Below, in pieces: positions 30,358 through 39,719 of a stretch of DNA of 64,000 nucleotides. Under the pieces are notes generated by a model, which saw only the letters and a list, made by a program, of their open reading frames with translations, did no database searches and had not been told where the DNA came from. Numbering within the stretch: position 1 is the stretch's first letter; each line of letters begins with the position of its first letter. Source of the DNA: Metallosphaera cuprina Ar-4 (GTDB lineage: Archaea > Thermoproteota > Thermoprotei_A > Sulfolobales > Sulfolobaceae); assembly GCF_000204925.1 (NCBI RefSeq), contig NC_015435.1, positions 124,001-188,000 on the forward strand, given 5' to 3'. The position numbers and the translations under genes were made by a program.

Positions 30358-31764
30358 TCAAAGTTCTCTCTTGAACGTTAATACCGTAAACAAGTATCCC
30401 ATAGAGTAATATAGAAGCCACGTTCCTGTTATGTAAGAAGCGTGGTAAAGGTAAATTAAAGAGGACAGTAAGAATATAATCCCAAATGCCAGAATCGGAT
30501 ATTGTATACGTGTGGTTACCTTTGTGCCCTTAGGAGTTACAATGTATTTCCTTGTTTTCCTTAAGCCCGAGAAGAGCCCTATCAAAATGAAAGGTGAAAT
30601 TGCAACAGTATAAGACGAAATCTTCCCTAGCGCTCTTAAAGATTCAACTAGACTAAAATTATATGTTCTTGCCGTATTTATAAAATTAAAGCCATAGATC
30701 CCTAACGCAATTAACCAGATAAGTACTAATGGTGAACTTAGATAATCAATTTCCGAAAAATTACCTGGTATAAAAGAGATCGCTGCCAGGACTAAAGCCG
30801 CGACGAAAGTTAAAGCAATGGGTACATATTGTAACAAGAAAATAAAGATATCAATCTTTTGAATCAATGAGATGTTCTTACTAGTTATTTCTTTAAGTCT
30901 TTTTGTAAGCACTTCTATACTCCCCATAGCCCATCTGGATTGTTGAACGTAAAACGCAACTAAATTATCCGGAACCTCAACGAATACCTGAGAAGTTGAC
31001 GAGCAGATTCTCCTACCAGCGTTAACAAGCCTAGCTCCTATCTCCAAGTCATCTTGAATCATTAAAGGATCCCAACCTCCAATAAGTTTCAACGCATCTC
31101 TCTTGAATAACGTTCCACATCCTACAGGAAAAATGCGTAATCCTCTCCTGTCCCTTCCATTTAACAATGATCTGTCCGCGATGATTGTCGATATTATTAC
31201 TCCCTTAGCTAAAGTAGAATGTTTGTTTGTGGTGTACCCAATCCAGTTAAGTGTTACAGCGTCACATCCTAATGATCTCATGTGACTGTAAGCTCGTATA
31301 AGAGAATCCTTCTCTAGACGGGCATCAACGTCTAGAGTTAATATCAGGTCTCCGTTAGATATATTGAACCCATAACTGAGAGCTCCACTCTTATAGCCTA
31401 TTTTTATATCTCTTCTTAATATCCTAGCTTTCAATTTGTTAGGAACTTTAAGTTTTTCAACTAATCTGTTGAATTCCTCTTCATTATCATCAGAAATAAC
31501 AATCACTTCCAATTTCTCTTCATTCCATTTCACTCTCGACAAGTTTTCAAGTAAGCCTTGTATAACTTCCGGTTTTTCCCCTTTCGTTGGAACTAGGACA
31601 GTGAGATACGGCAAGCTGTTCAGATCCACTGGTAAAGTGTCATCTTTGAACTTTACACCACTCTTGAACATTATGTATTGGTAAAGCAATAGGAAGCTAG
31701 GAATGACAAAAATTGAAATAGTTTCAAATATTTTGATCATCAGTAATGGCAAAGATAACGTCAT
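30358..31764 (-). CDS. Membrane family 2 glycosyltransferase
   Basis: A 468-residue processive-type GT2. One N-terminal membrane segment (about 5-28) precedes the cytosolic GT-A domain with VLVPTKGEKPEV, the LTLDVDAR metal-binding motif, IQDDLEIG and the QxxRW motif in QQSRWAMGS. Four or more C-terminal membrane segments follow (about 310-460). Such enzymes make extracellular polysaccharide or glycolipid. It overlaps the ParB-like gene by 4 bp, within the ups-associated set; a role in surface glycans needed for cell recognition is an inference. Confidence 0.92.
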   Translation of the reverse strand: MTLSLPLLMIKIFETISIFVIPSFLLLYQYIMFKSGVKFKDDTLPVDLNSLPYLTVLVPTKGEKPEVIQGLLENLSRVKWNEEKLEVIVISDDNEEEFNRLVEKLKVPNKLKARILRRDIKIGYKSGALSYGFNISNGDLILTLDVDARLEKDSLIRAYSHMRSLGCDAVTLNWIGYTTNKHSTLAKGVIISTIIADRSLLNGRDRRGLRIFPVGCGTLFKRDALKLIGGWDPLMIQDDLEIGARLVNAGRRICSSTSQVFVEVPDNLVAFYVQQSRWAMGSIEVLTKRLKEITSKNISLIQKIDIFIFLLQYVPIALTFVAALVLAAISFIPGNFSEIDYLSSPLVLIWLIALGIYGFNFINTARTYNFSLVESLRALGKISSYTVAISPFILIGLFSGLRKTRKYIVTPKGTKVTTRIQYPILAFGIIFLLSSLIYLYHASYITGTWLLYYSMGYLFTVLTFKREL

Positions 31765-32324
31765 TGTAACTTCACTCTATCTTTTGGAATAAAAAAGTCA
31801 TATAGATGTCTACTGGTCTTGGGAGGAAACCTAAGGCCTTTCTCCATCACGTCTAGAATTACTTGCTTGGATAATGAAGGAGGTCTAAATCCCTCATAAG
31901 GATTTCTATCCAGGAATATGTTTAATCGCTTTAATATCAATTCAAGGTACTGTAATTTCCAGTAGGCTTCATAGACAGAATTTGCACAGATTTTACTACC
32001 GTCTATCTCAAAGCAAGTGCTACCTTTTGAACTAAAGGACTTGATTATGTATGATGCCATTCTGTTGGGGACGATCCTTCTGAACCATGTTTCAACTCTA
32101 ACTAGGCTACTACTATAGTTTACAGCATAAGCGGGAATTCTACGATACCCTAAGATCCTAAACGCTTCCGCCCTATGATGTCCATCAATTATTAAAAATT
32201 TTTTCTCATCAATTATAATTGGTATCACTGACTTAGTTTCCTTTATTGAAATTATCGTATCGATTAATTTGTTTTTAATAACGTCCTCATGGGGTCTGAG
32301 ATCTCTAAGATCCACGTAATCCAT
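31761..32324 (-). CDS. ParB-like N-terminal domain protein (ups-associated)
   Basis: About 187 residues from ATG 32324 (an ATG at 32345 gives seven more). The ParB/Srx-type motif LIIDGHHRAEAFRILGYRRIPAY is clear, after VDLRDLRPHE. The C-terminal 100 residues are helical and specific to this group. The ParB-like protein at the equivalent site in S. acidocaldarius has been studied as a UV-response nuclease; a related fold in other archaea is a free serine kinase, so biochemical activity is uncertain. The start overlaps the endonuclease III stop. Confidence 0.88.
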   Translation of the reverse strand: MDYVDLRDLRPHEDVIKNKLIDTIISIKETKSVIPIIIDEKKFLIIDGHHRAEAFRILGYRRIPAYAVNYSSSLVRVETWFRRIVPNRMASYIIKSFSSKGSTCFEIDGSKICANSVYEAYWKLQYLELILKRLNIFLDRNPYEGFRPPSLSKQVILDVMEKGLRFPPKTSRHLYDFFIPKDRVKLQ

Positions 32325-32997
32325 CGTAATATCTGCAGCAGTCATTTATCATACAACTCTCACACTTGGGATTTATCGCTTTACATGTTTTTCTACCGTG
32401 AGTTATGAGGATTAAATGAGCGTTAAGTGTGTCATAGACGGAATTTTTCCAGAACTCGCTCACTACTTTATAGTTTCCTTTTATTCCCAGTCTCTTTGAT
32501 ATCCTGAAAATGTGAGTGTCCACTGGAAACGTTTTATATCCCTTGCACGTGAGTAGAACAACATCTACAGTTTTATTTCCAATACCCTTAATTCTAGTGA
32601 GTTCTTTCCTAGCTAATTCTGGATCTACGTCAAGTAGTTTGTTAATGTCACCATGATAAGTCTCTTGAATGAACCTAGCTAACTCACGTATAGTAATGGA
32701 CTTGTTGTTATATAATCCGATCGATTTTATGCAGAACTTTATTACTTCCAAGTCGGCATTACTTAGATTTGATGGAGTGACTCCTACTTTACTCTCTAAG
32801 AGATCAAATGCCTTCTTCGCGGACTTATCGCTTGTGTTTTGCGTAAGTATTGTTGCGACTAGCGACTTGAACGGATCTCTAGTTTTGAGACAGACTTCAA
32901 GGGTGAGAAAATCAGAGGTATTTATGTTATATTTTAACTTTGAAATGACTTGATTTGGTCTGCACTTCAGATCATCCATGAAGACGTCTTTAGGCAA
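32305..32997 (-). CDS. nth: Endonuclease III
   Basis: A 230-residue base-excision repair glycosylase/AP lyase. The helix-hairpin-helix LTRIKGIGNKTVDVVLL carries catalytic Lys142 and PVDTHIFR carries Asp160. The C-terminal [4Fe-4S] ligands are Cys 205, 212, 215 and 221 (C-x6-C-x2-C-x5-C). It removes oxidised pyrimidines. It heads the nth-ParB-GT2-helicase set next to ups, with a start at 32997 divergent from the small wHTH gene. Confidence 0.95.
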   Translation of the reverse strand: MPKDVFMDDLKCRPNQVISKLKYNINTSDFLTLEVCLKTRDPFKSLVATILTQNTSDKSAKKAFDLLESKVGVTPSNLSNADLEVIKFCIKSIGLYNNKSITIRELARFIQETYHGDINKLLDVDPELARKELTRIKGIGNKTVDVVLLTCKGYKTFPVDTHIFRISKRLGIKGNYKVVSEFWKNSVYDTLNAHLILITHGRKTCKAINPKCESCMINDCCRYYDGLRGS

Positions 32998-33001
32998 AGT
33001 G

Positions 33002-33009
33002 TTTAAAAA
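33002..33009 (+). promoter_or_regulatory. TATA box of the wHTH gene
   Basis: TTTAAAAA at 33002-33009 is centred about 28 nt before the ATG at 33034, predicting a leaderless transcript and supporting that start (or GTG 33031) over the upstream TTG 33025. Confidence 0.6.
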
Positions 33010-33033
33010 TAGTAGAGGGAAAACTTGTTAGTG

Positions 33034-33297
33034 ATGTATGAGCTAAAACTGATATTAGAATCTATCTCAGACGGAGCTTTAAATCCAGGAGAAGTTGTGA
33101 TTAAGACGGGCTTACCTAGGTATGAAGTTCTTGCACTTTTTCATGTGTTGGAAGGACTAGGATTAGTTGAAACTATATATTCAAAGGGATCGCATAAGGT
33201 TTATCAACTAACCCAAAAGGGGAAAGAGGTGTTAGAAGGTCTAAAGAGAGGCGACGTTTTGGAAATTAAAACCAAAGCTCAAGCCTTGGAAGCGTAA
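33034..33297 (+). CDS. Winged-helix DNA-binding protein
   Basis: About 87 residues, a single winged helix: NPGEVVIKTGLPRYEVLALFHVLEGLGLVE as helix-turn-helix and IYSKGSHKVYQLTQKGKEVLEGL as wing and final helix. The start at 33034 is supported by the TATA position. It lies between nth and cbiT, next to the 3' end of the ups operon, and overlaps cbiT convergently by 19 bp. It could regulate nth and its partners, to which it is divergent; no direct evidence. Confidence 0.85.
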   Translation: MYELKLILESISDGALNPGEVVIKTGLPRYEVLALFHVLEGLGLVETIYSKGSHKVYQLTQKGKEVLEGLKRGDVLEIKTKAQALEA

Positions 33298-33827
33298 AAG
33301 ATGAAAATGGGATTTCTAGCGACTAACGCTTTATGATGTCCCAACACCTCGGCTTTACTAATTTGTACTTCAATTACTTCAAACCTATTAAACCACCTAG
33401 TTAATGCTCTAACTATTTTTGACATTCCATCCAATGTGAAAGAGTTGATTACTATAGAGCCTTTATTTTTTAAAACGTTGTGTGCTAATTTGATCGACCC
33501 TGATATGTTTACCGTACCACCTATAAACACTGAGTCAAAAATTGCACTTCTAACCCAAAAGTTAGGAGATAGTGCTTGAATGAAATCAGAACCAATTGCA
33601 ATCTTTTTCCCTGGAGATAATGAGATGTAATCGTTAAACTCAAGACTCACTACATAGCATCCCATTCTCTCTAAATCAGAAGTCATGGCACCTGTTCCCG
33701 TTCCTATCTCGAGTATCTTACAACCAGGGAAGATCCTCATCTTTGAAATTGAAATAGCCCTTATTTCTTGTTTAGTGGGTCCAGGTATGTTCGATTTAAA
33801 CAGTTCATCATCTAAAAGAGGAAACAT
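33279..33827 (-). CDS. cbiT: Cobalt-precorrin-6B C15-methyltransferase/decarboxylase CbiT
   Basis: A 182-residue class I SAM methyltransferase. The CbiT N-terminus DDELFKSNIPGPTKQEIRAISISKM precedes motif I CKILEIGTGTGAM (about residues 37-49). It methylates C15 and decarboxylates the acetate of precorrin-6B during corrin synthesis. The ATG directly follows the UpsB stop, so it looks like the last gene of the ups transcript. Its usual partner CbiE is encoded on the far side of ups. Confidence 0.9.
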   Translation of the reverse strand: MFPLLDDELFKSNIPGPTKQEIRAISISKMRIFPGCKILEIGTGTGAMTSDLERMGCYVVSLEFNDYISLSPGKKIAIGSDFIQALSPNFWVRSAIFDSVFIGGTVNISGSIKLAHNVLKNKGSIVINSFTLDGMSKIVRALTRWFNRFEVIEVQISKAEVLGHHKALVARNPIFIFYASKA

Positions 33828-34226
33828 TTAATTTATCACATAGAGTGATCCGTTTATTTCAACTAATAAAGGTCTATTAACTGTAATGTTCCCAAGAATC
33901 GAGGACAGGGGTACGAGGGAACCAGGTTCTAAAGGATAGTCAGTTTCAATCACGTTACTTCCGTTTATGATCTCTTGAACTTTAAGATAATTAGAACCGT
34001 AATTATAGATGTAGACCTGTGTACTGGCGTTACCTAAAACGATTATCTTTACTTTGATGTTTAAAGTCTGAATTTCATTATTTATTTCATTTCCTATCAA
34101 ATCTTTTTGTGTAGAAACAATCCTATTAAAATAATATAATAATGGTAGACTTAGGGATAATATTATTAATGTGACAATTAATACCGAAAAAAACTCTGAG
34201 AGTGCTTTACTTTTCGGGGAAGTCAT
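33828..34226 (-). CDS. upsB: UpsB, Ups pilus pilin-like subunit
   Basis: A 132-residue secreted pilin. The class III signal peptide reads SPKSKA then LSEFFSVLIVTLIILSLSL, with PibD cleavage expected after KA. The rest is beta-rich with N-glycosylation sequons (for example NAS, NGS, NIT). It overlaps upsA by 4 bp. UpsA and UpsB form the UV-inducible pilus that drives species-specific aggregation and DNA exchange in Sulfolobales. Confidence 0.87.
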   Translation of the reverse strand: MTSPKSKALSEFFSVLIVTLIILSLSLPLLYYFNRIVSTQKDLIGNEINNEIQTLNIKVKIIVLGNASTQVYIYNYGSNYLKVQEIINGSNVIETDYPLEPGSLVPLSSILGNITVNRPLLVEINGSLYVIN

Positions 34227-34645
34227 TCACTCACCGCTAACACATTGGAAACAGTATCGTATTGTTGCCCACTTTGTGTTTGCGCTATGACTAAAACTGT
34301 ATAATAGTTTCCAGAAACTATACTACCAACTTGGGTTATATTCTGTATCTCCTCTCCAGGCTGAATTGTAGAATTTATGTTAATAATATCTGTTTTATTA
34401 CCTATTATCTTTATTAAGTCAATGTGTAAAGCAACGTTACCTGTGTTTTTTATAGTGTATTCTAAAAATCCCATTCCGTTAGATGAAGAAGACAAAAGTT
34501 CGAACTGAGTATAAAGACTCTCGTTTACTGTCAAATTGTTGAAAAGACCCTTACTATATCCGAATAGGAGCGCTCCCAATGCTAAGGTTATAGAGATTAT
34601 GAGTATTGTGCCAAGGATAGAGGATACTCCTTTTCTTATTTTCAA
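34223..34645 (-). CDS. upsA: UpsA, major Ups pilin
   Basis: A 140-residue pilin with the class III signal MKIRKG then VSSILGTILIISITLALGALL; PibD would cut after the glycine. Several sequons (NLT, NES, NIT) suggest glycosylation of the mature subunit. The TTG at 34645 has a good AGGTGG ribosome binding site eight nucleotides upstream. It follows upsF by 16 nt, in the standard upsX-E-F-A-B order. Confidence 0.9.
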   Translation of the reverse strand: MKIRKGVSSILGTILIISITLALGALLFGYSKGLFNNLTVNESLYTQFELLSSSSNGMGFLEYTIKNTGNVALHIDLIKIIGNKTDIININSTIQPGEEIQNITQVGSIVSGNYYTVLVIAQTQSGQQYDTVSNVLAVSE

Positions 34646-34661
34646 GTTTTTCCACCTGCTT

Positions 34662-36266
34662 TTATAAGCCCAATATTAAGCTTCCAGGGATCAACGAAAG
34701 TATTATTGTAGTTATAGCTACCGCGATAAAAACTGGAGGATTCACAATAGAGAACCTGCTTATCTTCGAGTATAGGGCAGTCAAAGTTAAACTATAAGCG
34801 AGATCTATTATGTTTAATGTACCAGTTGATATATGAGCTATACTTCCTATCGAAGTAGTGGCAAACCATAGTAGAACGGGCGTTATTAGGGCCAATACGT
34901 TGAAACTTTGAAGATCTCTTCTAAGTTTCTGCCTTGCTGATATCATTGAATCGCTAAGATCACTTAACTCTTGTATGACTGTCATTCCTTCTATACCTTT
35001 ACGATCCAAGATTTCTAGTATTTCCAGAAAAGCATCTATCTGTTCGTTCTTCACATACGTTTGAGTCATTCCCCTTCCCTTGTTTATATTTTCACGTATA
35101 TTCTCCAGGAATCTTATAGTAGCTCTTTGAAAGTTGTTTCGGTTTAGGTCTATTCTCTTTATAGCCAACTTGATACCATATCCTAGTCTAGAGAAATCTG
35201 ATATTTCTCTAAGTAGAATTGGGAAATCTGACAGAACTTTTTCCTGGTTTATAATGTCTAAGAACGTAGGAAACAATATTATCTGAATTATAATCATTAC
35301 TATTAAAAATTTGTATAGCAAGGATAGCTTTAGCAGAAAAATAAATGAAGAGAGAGCTATTCCAATAACCTGATACTTTGACATTCTAACTCTGGTACCC
35401 ATTTTCGGTTGGACGTTTGATATCCAAAGATAAAGGAGAGGGGCAAAAAATAGAGGAATTATAAGTAAATCTAGATTACCAACAGTATTCTGCCCAGACA
35501 TCGAGAAACTTTGGAATCCAATAGTCACGATAGGGAGTAACAAAAATATCGAAAACATTATTTCAGTAATTTCCAACGATCTAGATACATAGCTGTTAAA
35601 CGATTCTTTAGAACTATTTAAAAGTTCTTTAATTAACTCTAATGATCTTAGTGTAGTTGAGATTCCCTTAAACTGGCTAGAGATTGCTGTAGAATATATC
35701 TTAGATATCAGATGATTTTTCAGAAGACGTATCCTTCTCTGAATTGCCTCATTAAATGTATCTCCGTTAAATAATATATATTTATTTATAAGTTCTAATT
35801 CTTTATGTAATGCACTAAAAAAAGTACTTTTAGAAATATCATTAAATGACTCAGCTAGGCTTTTTCCTAAAGTTGAATTCAAGTAAACAAGAATAGAGAA
35901 CGATTGAGCCTCCTGTTTAAGTTTGGCTAAGTACTCAGCTTCTTTAAGTTTCGTATAGAATACAGGAGATAAGTATATCATAATTATAGCTATAATTAAA
36001 GTGATGAACTGGATTCCAAAATGATATAAGATATAAATTTCCAATCCTATAGATATGAAGAGCAATAACCAAGATTGATTGGCCATCCGCTTTATCTTTC
36101 CTAAATCCCCTCCATAAACTTCTATGCTTCCTTTTATAATATTGTAGAATATTTTATATGATGAAACTCTATCTAGGGGATAGAGATCTCCTATACTACC
36201 TATTAATCTTGCAATTTTATCTGATATATTGTAGAGGTTCCTTCTGCTAAACGGCACTCGTAACAT
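34662..36266 (-). CDS. upsF: UpsF, Ups pilus assembly membrane protein (TadC/GspF-like)
   Basis: A 534-residue polytopic membrane protein with two GspF/TadC-like halves. Hydrophobic segments occur around residues 65-105, 245-285, 295-335 and 445-530, and the cytoplasmic helical parts include the repeats starting LVYLNSTLGKSLAESFNDI and LLREISDFSRLGYGIKLAI. It is the platform on which the UpsE ATPase works. It overlaps upsE by 20 bp. Confidence 0.9.
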   Translation of the reverse strand: MLRVPFSRRNLYNISDKIARLIGSIGDLYPLDRVSSYKIFYNIIKGSIEVYGGDLGKIKRMANQSWLLLFISIGLEIYILYHFGIQFITLIIAIIMIYLSPVFYTKLKEAEYLAKLKQEAQSFSILVYLNSTLGKSLAESFNDISKSTFFSALHKELELINKYILFNGDTFNEAIQRRIRLLKNHLISKIYSTAISSQFKGISTTLRSLELIKELLNSSKESFNSYVSRSLEITEIMFSIFLLLPIVTIGFQSFSMSGQNTVGNLDLLIIPLFFAPLLYLWISNVQPKMGTRVRMSKYQVIGIALSSFIFLLKLSLLYKFLIVMIIIQIILFPTFLDIINQEKVLSDFPILLREISDFSRLGYGIKLAIKRIDLNRNNFQRATIRFLENIRENINKGRGMTQTYVKNEQIDAFLEILEILDRKGIEGMTVIQELSDLSDSMISARQKLRRDLQSFNVLALITPVLLWFATTSIGSIAHISTGTLNIIDLAYSLTLTALYSKISRFSIVNPPVFIAVAITTIILSLIPGSLILGL

Positions 36267-37677
36267 TTAGCTTCCTACTCCTGTAGAATTTTCCAATTTC
36301 TTCTTGTACAATCTCATTATCTATAGTATTGGATGAAAGTAGGGATTTAATGAACTCGACTCTCTCGTTTAACTCGTCTAAAATCTCCTTTTGAGTTAAT
36401 CCGTAATAATGAGATATTTTCAATAAAAGGCTAGATCTAGTTACTAATGTATTTAAGTCACTAGGACTGTATTTATTATTCTTGAATGACCACCATACAA
36501 TTTTTCTAAATTTAGTCTTACCTTTTGTTCTAGTGGTCTCATAGATGGCGTTGATGGCTTTTGTAATCTTTCCATCTTCGGTTACTCTTCTTCCTACGAT
36601 TATAAACCCCCACACGTTTGCTAAAAACATTACAGCAAGATCTTTAGGTAAGAGGCTAGCCACCCTTGTTATAACGTCTGCCGGTTTTGCACCATGAAAA
36701 GTGCTTAGGGAAGCGTGACCAGAAGCGGCAGCATGAATTAAAGTTTCTATCTCTTTCCCTCTTACCTCACCAATTATTAGATAGTCTGGCCTATATCTTA
36801 GGGCTAACCTAGAGAGATCGTTAACAGACACGTCAAAGTTCGAGGAAACGCTCTGACGAGTAAATAGTCTAATCCAGTTCTTCCTTACTAAATTAAGCTC
36901 AGGCGTATCTTCTATACTCAAAACTTTTGAATCAGGATTTGTAAAGTTCAAAAGAGCATTTAAAAATGTAGTCTTTCCTGATCCTGTCGAACCAACTATT
37001 AAATAGAAAGGTTTATAGTCCATCAGAAACCACAAATAAGAAGCTATCTCGACGCTTAGAGATTTCATTTTTATTAATTTAATAAGAGATAAAGGAGATA
37101 TTGGGAATTTTCTCACGTCAAACGTTGAACCAGGATTAGATATCTCTTTTGAAATAGTTGCCGTCACTCTGTGACCTTCGTCTAACGAAAATTCAAGATA
37201 CGGTCTAGCAATATTAACGGACTTGTTAGACTTAGTAGCTAATTTTTCCAATATTTTGATTACATTCTCTTCCTTAGGGAGTACTATGTTTGTGTAAAGT
37301 CTCATGTAGTTTGAATACTTCCTGTGAATTACAGTGATAGGCAATCCAGGTCCTGTGCACTCTATTTCTTCAACATCCGGATCAATCATAGGTATAGTAA
37401 TCTCATCATACAATATCCTTTTTTTGAAAAGAAGGACAGCCTTGTCTGCCAACTTTGGATCTAGATCCCTCTTGGCTAATATTTCCATGAGTCTCATTTC
37501 TGCATCTGTTAGTGATTTGGTGTTTGAGTACACCTCGTCCAGTATTTCATTTATTATCTCAAGTTCCTTAGGACTTAATTGAGGATCCTTTATTATATAT
37601 AATCCTTTACCGTCACTATCAACAATAGTAACTACGCTCCCTAGGACGTTATATTCTTCAAGAATTAAGTCCGGCAT
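36247..37677 (-). CDS. upsE: UpsE, Ups pilus secretion ATPase (GspE/TadA family)
   Basis: A 476-residue type IV pilus ATPase. Walker A GSTGSGKTT lies at residues 229-237, the Asp box is in VLSIEDTPELNL, Walker B in PDYLIIGEVRGKE and the His box in HAAASGHASLSTFHG. It powers assembly of the Ups pilins. It sits between upsX and upsF in a five-gene operon. Confidence 0.94.
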   Translation of the reverse strand: MPDLILEEYNVLGSVVTIVDSDGKGLYIIKDPQLSPKELEIINEILDEVYSNTKSLTDAEMRLMEILAKRDLDPKLADKAVLLFKKRILYDEITIPMIDPDVEEIECTGPGLPITVIHRKYSNYMRLYTNIVLPKEENVIKILEKLATKSNKSVNIARPYLEFSLDEGHRVTATISKEISNPGSTFDVRKFPISPLSLIKLIKMKSLSVEIASYLWFLMDYKPFYLIVGSTGSGKTTFLNALLNFTNPDSKVLSIEDTPELNLVRKNWIRLFTRQSVSSNFDVSVNDLSRLALRYRPDYLIIGEVRGKEIETLIHAAASGHASLSTFHGAKPADVITRVASLLPKDLAVMFLANVWGFIIVGRRVTEDGKITKAINAIYETTRTKGKTKFRKIVWWSFKNNKYSPSDLNTLVTRSSLLLKISHYYGLTQKEILDELNERVEFIKSLLSSNTIDNEIVQEEIGKFYRSRKLNVTSAV

Positions 37678-37706
37678 CTCAACCTACTTTAAGAAATCAA
37701 AAGTAG

Positions 37707-39674
37707 TCACTCTAGGCCGATATTTTTCAGTTTAGATGCGAGTTCGTTTATAGTCTGGAGTGCCACTTTTAAACATAGCTTTAACGAGTCTATCGTAAAC
37801 ATCTTCTGTATTTCAACATCTCCTATGAAAATTTTAACAATTATTTTACTATATACAGGATCTAGTGGGAAAATTATATGCTCAGGAAGACCAGTATATA
37901 CGTATGTGGCGTAATAAACTTGTATTATACTATCTAGAGTAACGTGAGGAATAACGTGAATGTAATTTCCTTCGATCCAAACGTCCAATTTTTTTAAAAA
38001 TTGGCCTAGCTTTAATTTGATAGTACCATTTTTATCTAAATAAAACGAAATTTTATTATTTAAAAGGTTTTTTTCACTGTACTGTTGGATAAAATTTATT
38101 GGCTGTTTGTAAGTTGGTCTCACTCTCACAGTATCCCAAATGAATAACTCATCTTCAGCTCTTTCAATATCTACTAAAACGTGTCCCCTATTTATCTTAA
38201 TCCTCCTTTTCATTTTAGGAACGTTTTTGATAACTACTCTCGAAGTTGAATACCCTCTTGAAATTGTCCTGTTCTGGTACGTTAACTCATAATAAACGGG
38301 AAATATATCTGAGTTCCTATATACTATGTTAAATGTCTCCCTTATAGTCGTTTTTATATCATTTATATCAATACTTTTAGTTTGATCTGCTATAGTAATG
38401 TTGAGTCTTAATCGAGATCTAACTTTTTGTTTAAGGATGAACTCGCCAACTAGAACTGCGTTTCCACGTCCGGACTTCGCTTTGCCATTTCCCTCAGCGA
38501 TATAGATAATACCTGTCATCTGACCTTCTATAGGAGAGCGGTTAAAGCTTAACAATATTTTTTGTTCCCCAATGTCAGACTGGACAATTATCTCCTCTTC
38601 ACTTTTATGGCCGAGATATTCCAAGTTCTCTTCCACTATGCCATCATGTGTTATTTTACATGTCGTTGCTAACAGATCGTTCTTTTTTATCGAATATCCG
38701 CTGGGATAAGTTAAGGAGATAAGATTCTCTTCTTTATTTACGTTAATCCTTATTTTATAAAATTCACCAATATCTAGAATAAATAGTTTATTCTTTGCTA
38801 TTAATACCATTTTTCTAGATCCTATACCCAAAGTTCCGCCTATAATGGAATATCTTTGCCTTAAATCTAAGTCAAAGATCTTAGATTCGTTTAATGTTAC
38901 CAACCCTATGAAGTTTTCACTGGCATCGCTTTTCAGACCATCCACGTTATTAGCTAGTTCTATCCAATTGCCATGAAAGTAATATCTTGCTGACGTTCCG
39001 CACAATCCCACGACCCACCCATGTCCTTTTGCTAATATATCAAAATTTGAATTACAAAATCCTAATAAATTATCATTTAACCATATTCTATTCTCTTTAT
39101 CCTGATAAATTACATCGCTAGAATTTATAAATGCGATTTTACCCTCAATTTTCCTTATTATCTTGTCTCCTAGAGGAGTTATAAGTTCAGTATATCCCTC
39201 CCTTATGAGAGACACACCTGCCCTAGTGATACCAACATCGGTTACATTGTCGAAAAAATATTCGTTATTATTGGTAAATACTACAGTTTTATCTTTTCTA
39301 TGTAAATAAGAGATATTTACTCTTCTCTTAAAAGTTGAGAAATGTTCTCCGTTGTATAGAAACATATCCCTTTTGCTAATAACAGGCATTACATTGTCTT
39401 TAACTGTGACGAATTGAAGATCCTGCGATTCTAAGCACTCCTTTTTTACACAGTTCAGAGTTTTCTCTTTTCCGCTTTCTATTTCTATTATAGTATTACC
39501 TCGTTGTATCATCCAAACCTCACCCCGAATTAATAACGAAGGAAAGACTCGAATAATCGGCTGTACTAGCGCTGAAGTTAGAACGTAGAAACTATCCCCC
39601 GATTTGTATATGAAGCTCTCCACTCCGTCTGGTATAAATAAGGGTAATGTCTGATCTATTTTAGGGAGATCCAT
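37707..39674 (-). CDS. upsX: UpsX, conserved Ups operon protein of unknown function
   Basis: About 655 residues from ATG 39674, beta-rich, with no signal peptide and no clear membrane segment. The first half has repeated short strand motifs of a possible beta-propeller (for example EVWMIQRGNTIIEI, DSFYVLTS). No catalytic motif is seen. Identity rests on size and on being the first gene before upsE-F-A-B; the S. acidocaldarius homologue is a UV-induced protein of unknown function. TTG codons at 39680 and 39677 are less likely starts. Confidence 0.85.
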   Translation of the reverse strand: MDLPKIDQTLPLFIPDGVESFIYKSGDSFYVLTSALVQPIIRVFPSLLIRGEVWMIQRGNTIIEIESGKEKTLNCVKKECLESQDLQFVTVKDNVMPVISKRDMFLYNGEHFSTFKRRVNISYLHRKDKTVVFTNNNEYFFDNVTDVGITRAGVSLIREGYTELITPLGDKIIRKIEGKIAFINSSDVIYQDKENRIWLNDNLLGFCNSNFDILAKGHGWVVGLCGTSARYYFHGNWIELANNVDGLKSDASENFIGLVTLNESKIFDLDLRQRYSIIGGTLGIGSRKMVLIAKNKLFILDIGEFYKIRINVNKEENLISLTYPSGYSIKKNDLLATTCKITHDGIVEENLEYLGHKSEEEIIVQSDIGEQKILLSFNRSPIEGQMTGIIYIAEGNGKAKSGRGNAVLVGEFILKQKVRSRLRLNITIADQTKSIDINDIKTTIRETFNIVYRNSDIFPVYYELTYQNRTISRGYSTSRVVIKNVPKMKRRIKINRGHVLVDIERAEDELFIWDTVRVRPTYKQPINFIQQYSEKNLLNNKISFYLDKNGTIKLKLGQFLKKLDVWIEGNYIHVIPHVTLDSIIQVYYATYVYTGLPEHIIFPLDPVYSKIIVKIFIGDVEIQKMFTIDSLKLCLKVALQTINELASKLKNIGLE

Positions 39675-39680
39675 CAACAA

Positions 39681-39719
39681 TTATTTCTTAATTTAAAGAC
39701 TTGGGGGGCGGATGAAAAT
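39681..39719 (-). promoter_or_regulatory. Candidate UV-responsive promoter of the ups operon
   Basis: On the minus strand TTTAAATTA (39697-39689) is a TATA box centred about 20 nt before the upsX ATG. Further upstream ATTTTC (39719-39714) matches the ANTTTC hexamer reported in UV-inducible promoters of S. acidocaldarius, including ups. Most of the element lies within the 3' end of cbiE. The hexamer is short and would occur by chance often in AT-rich DNA. Confidence 0.5.
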
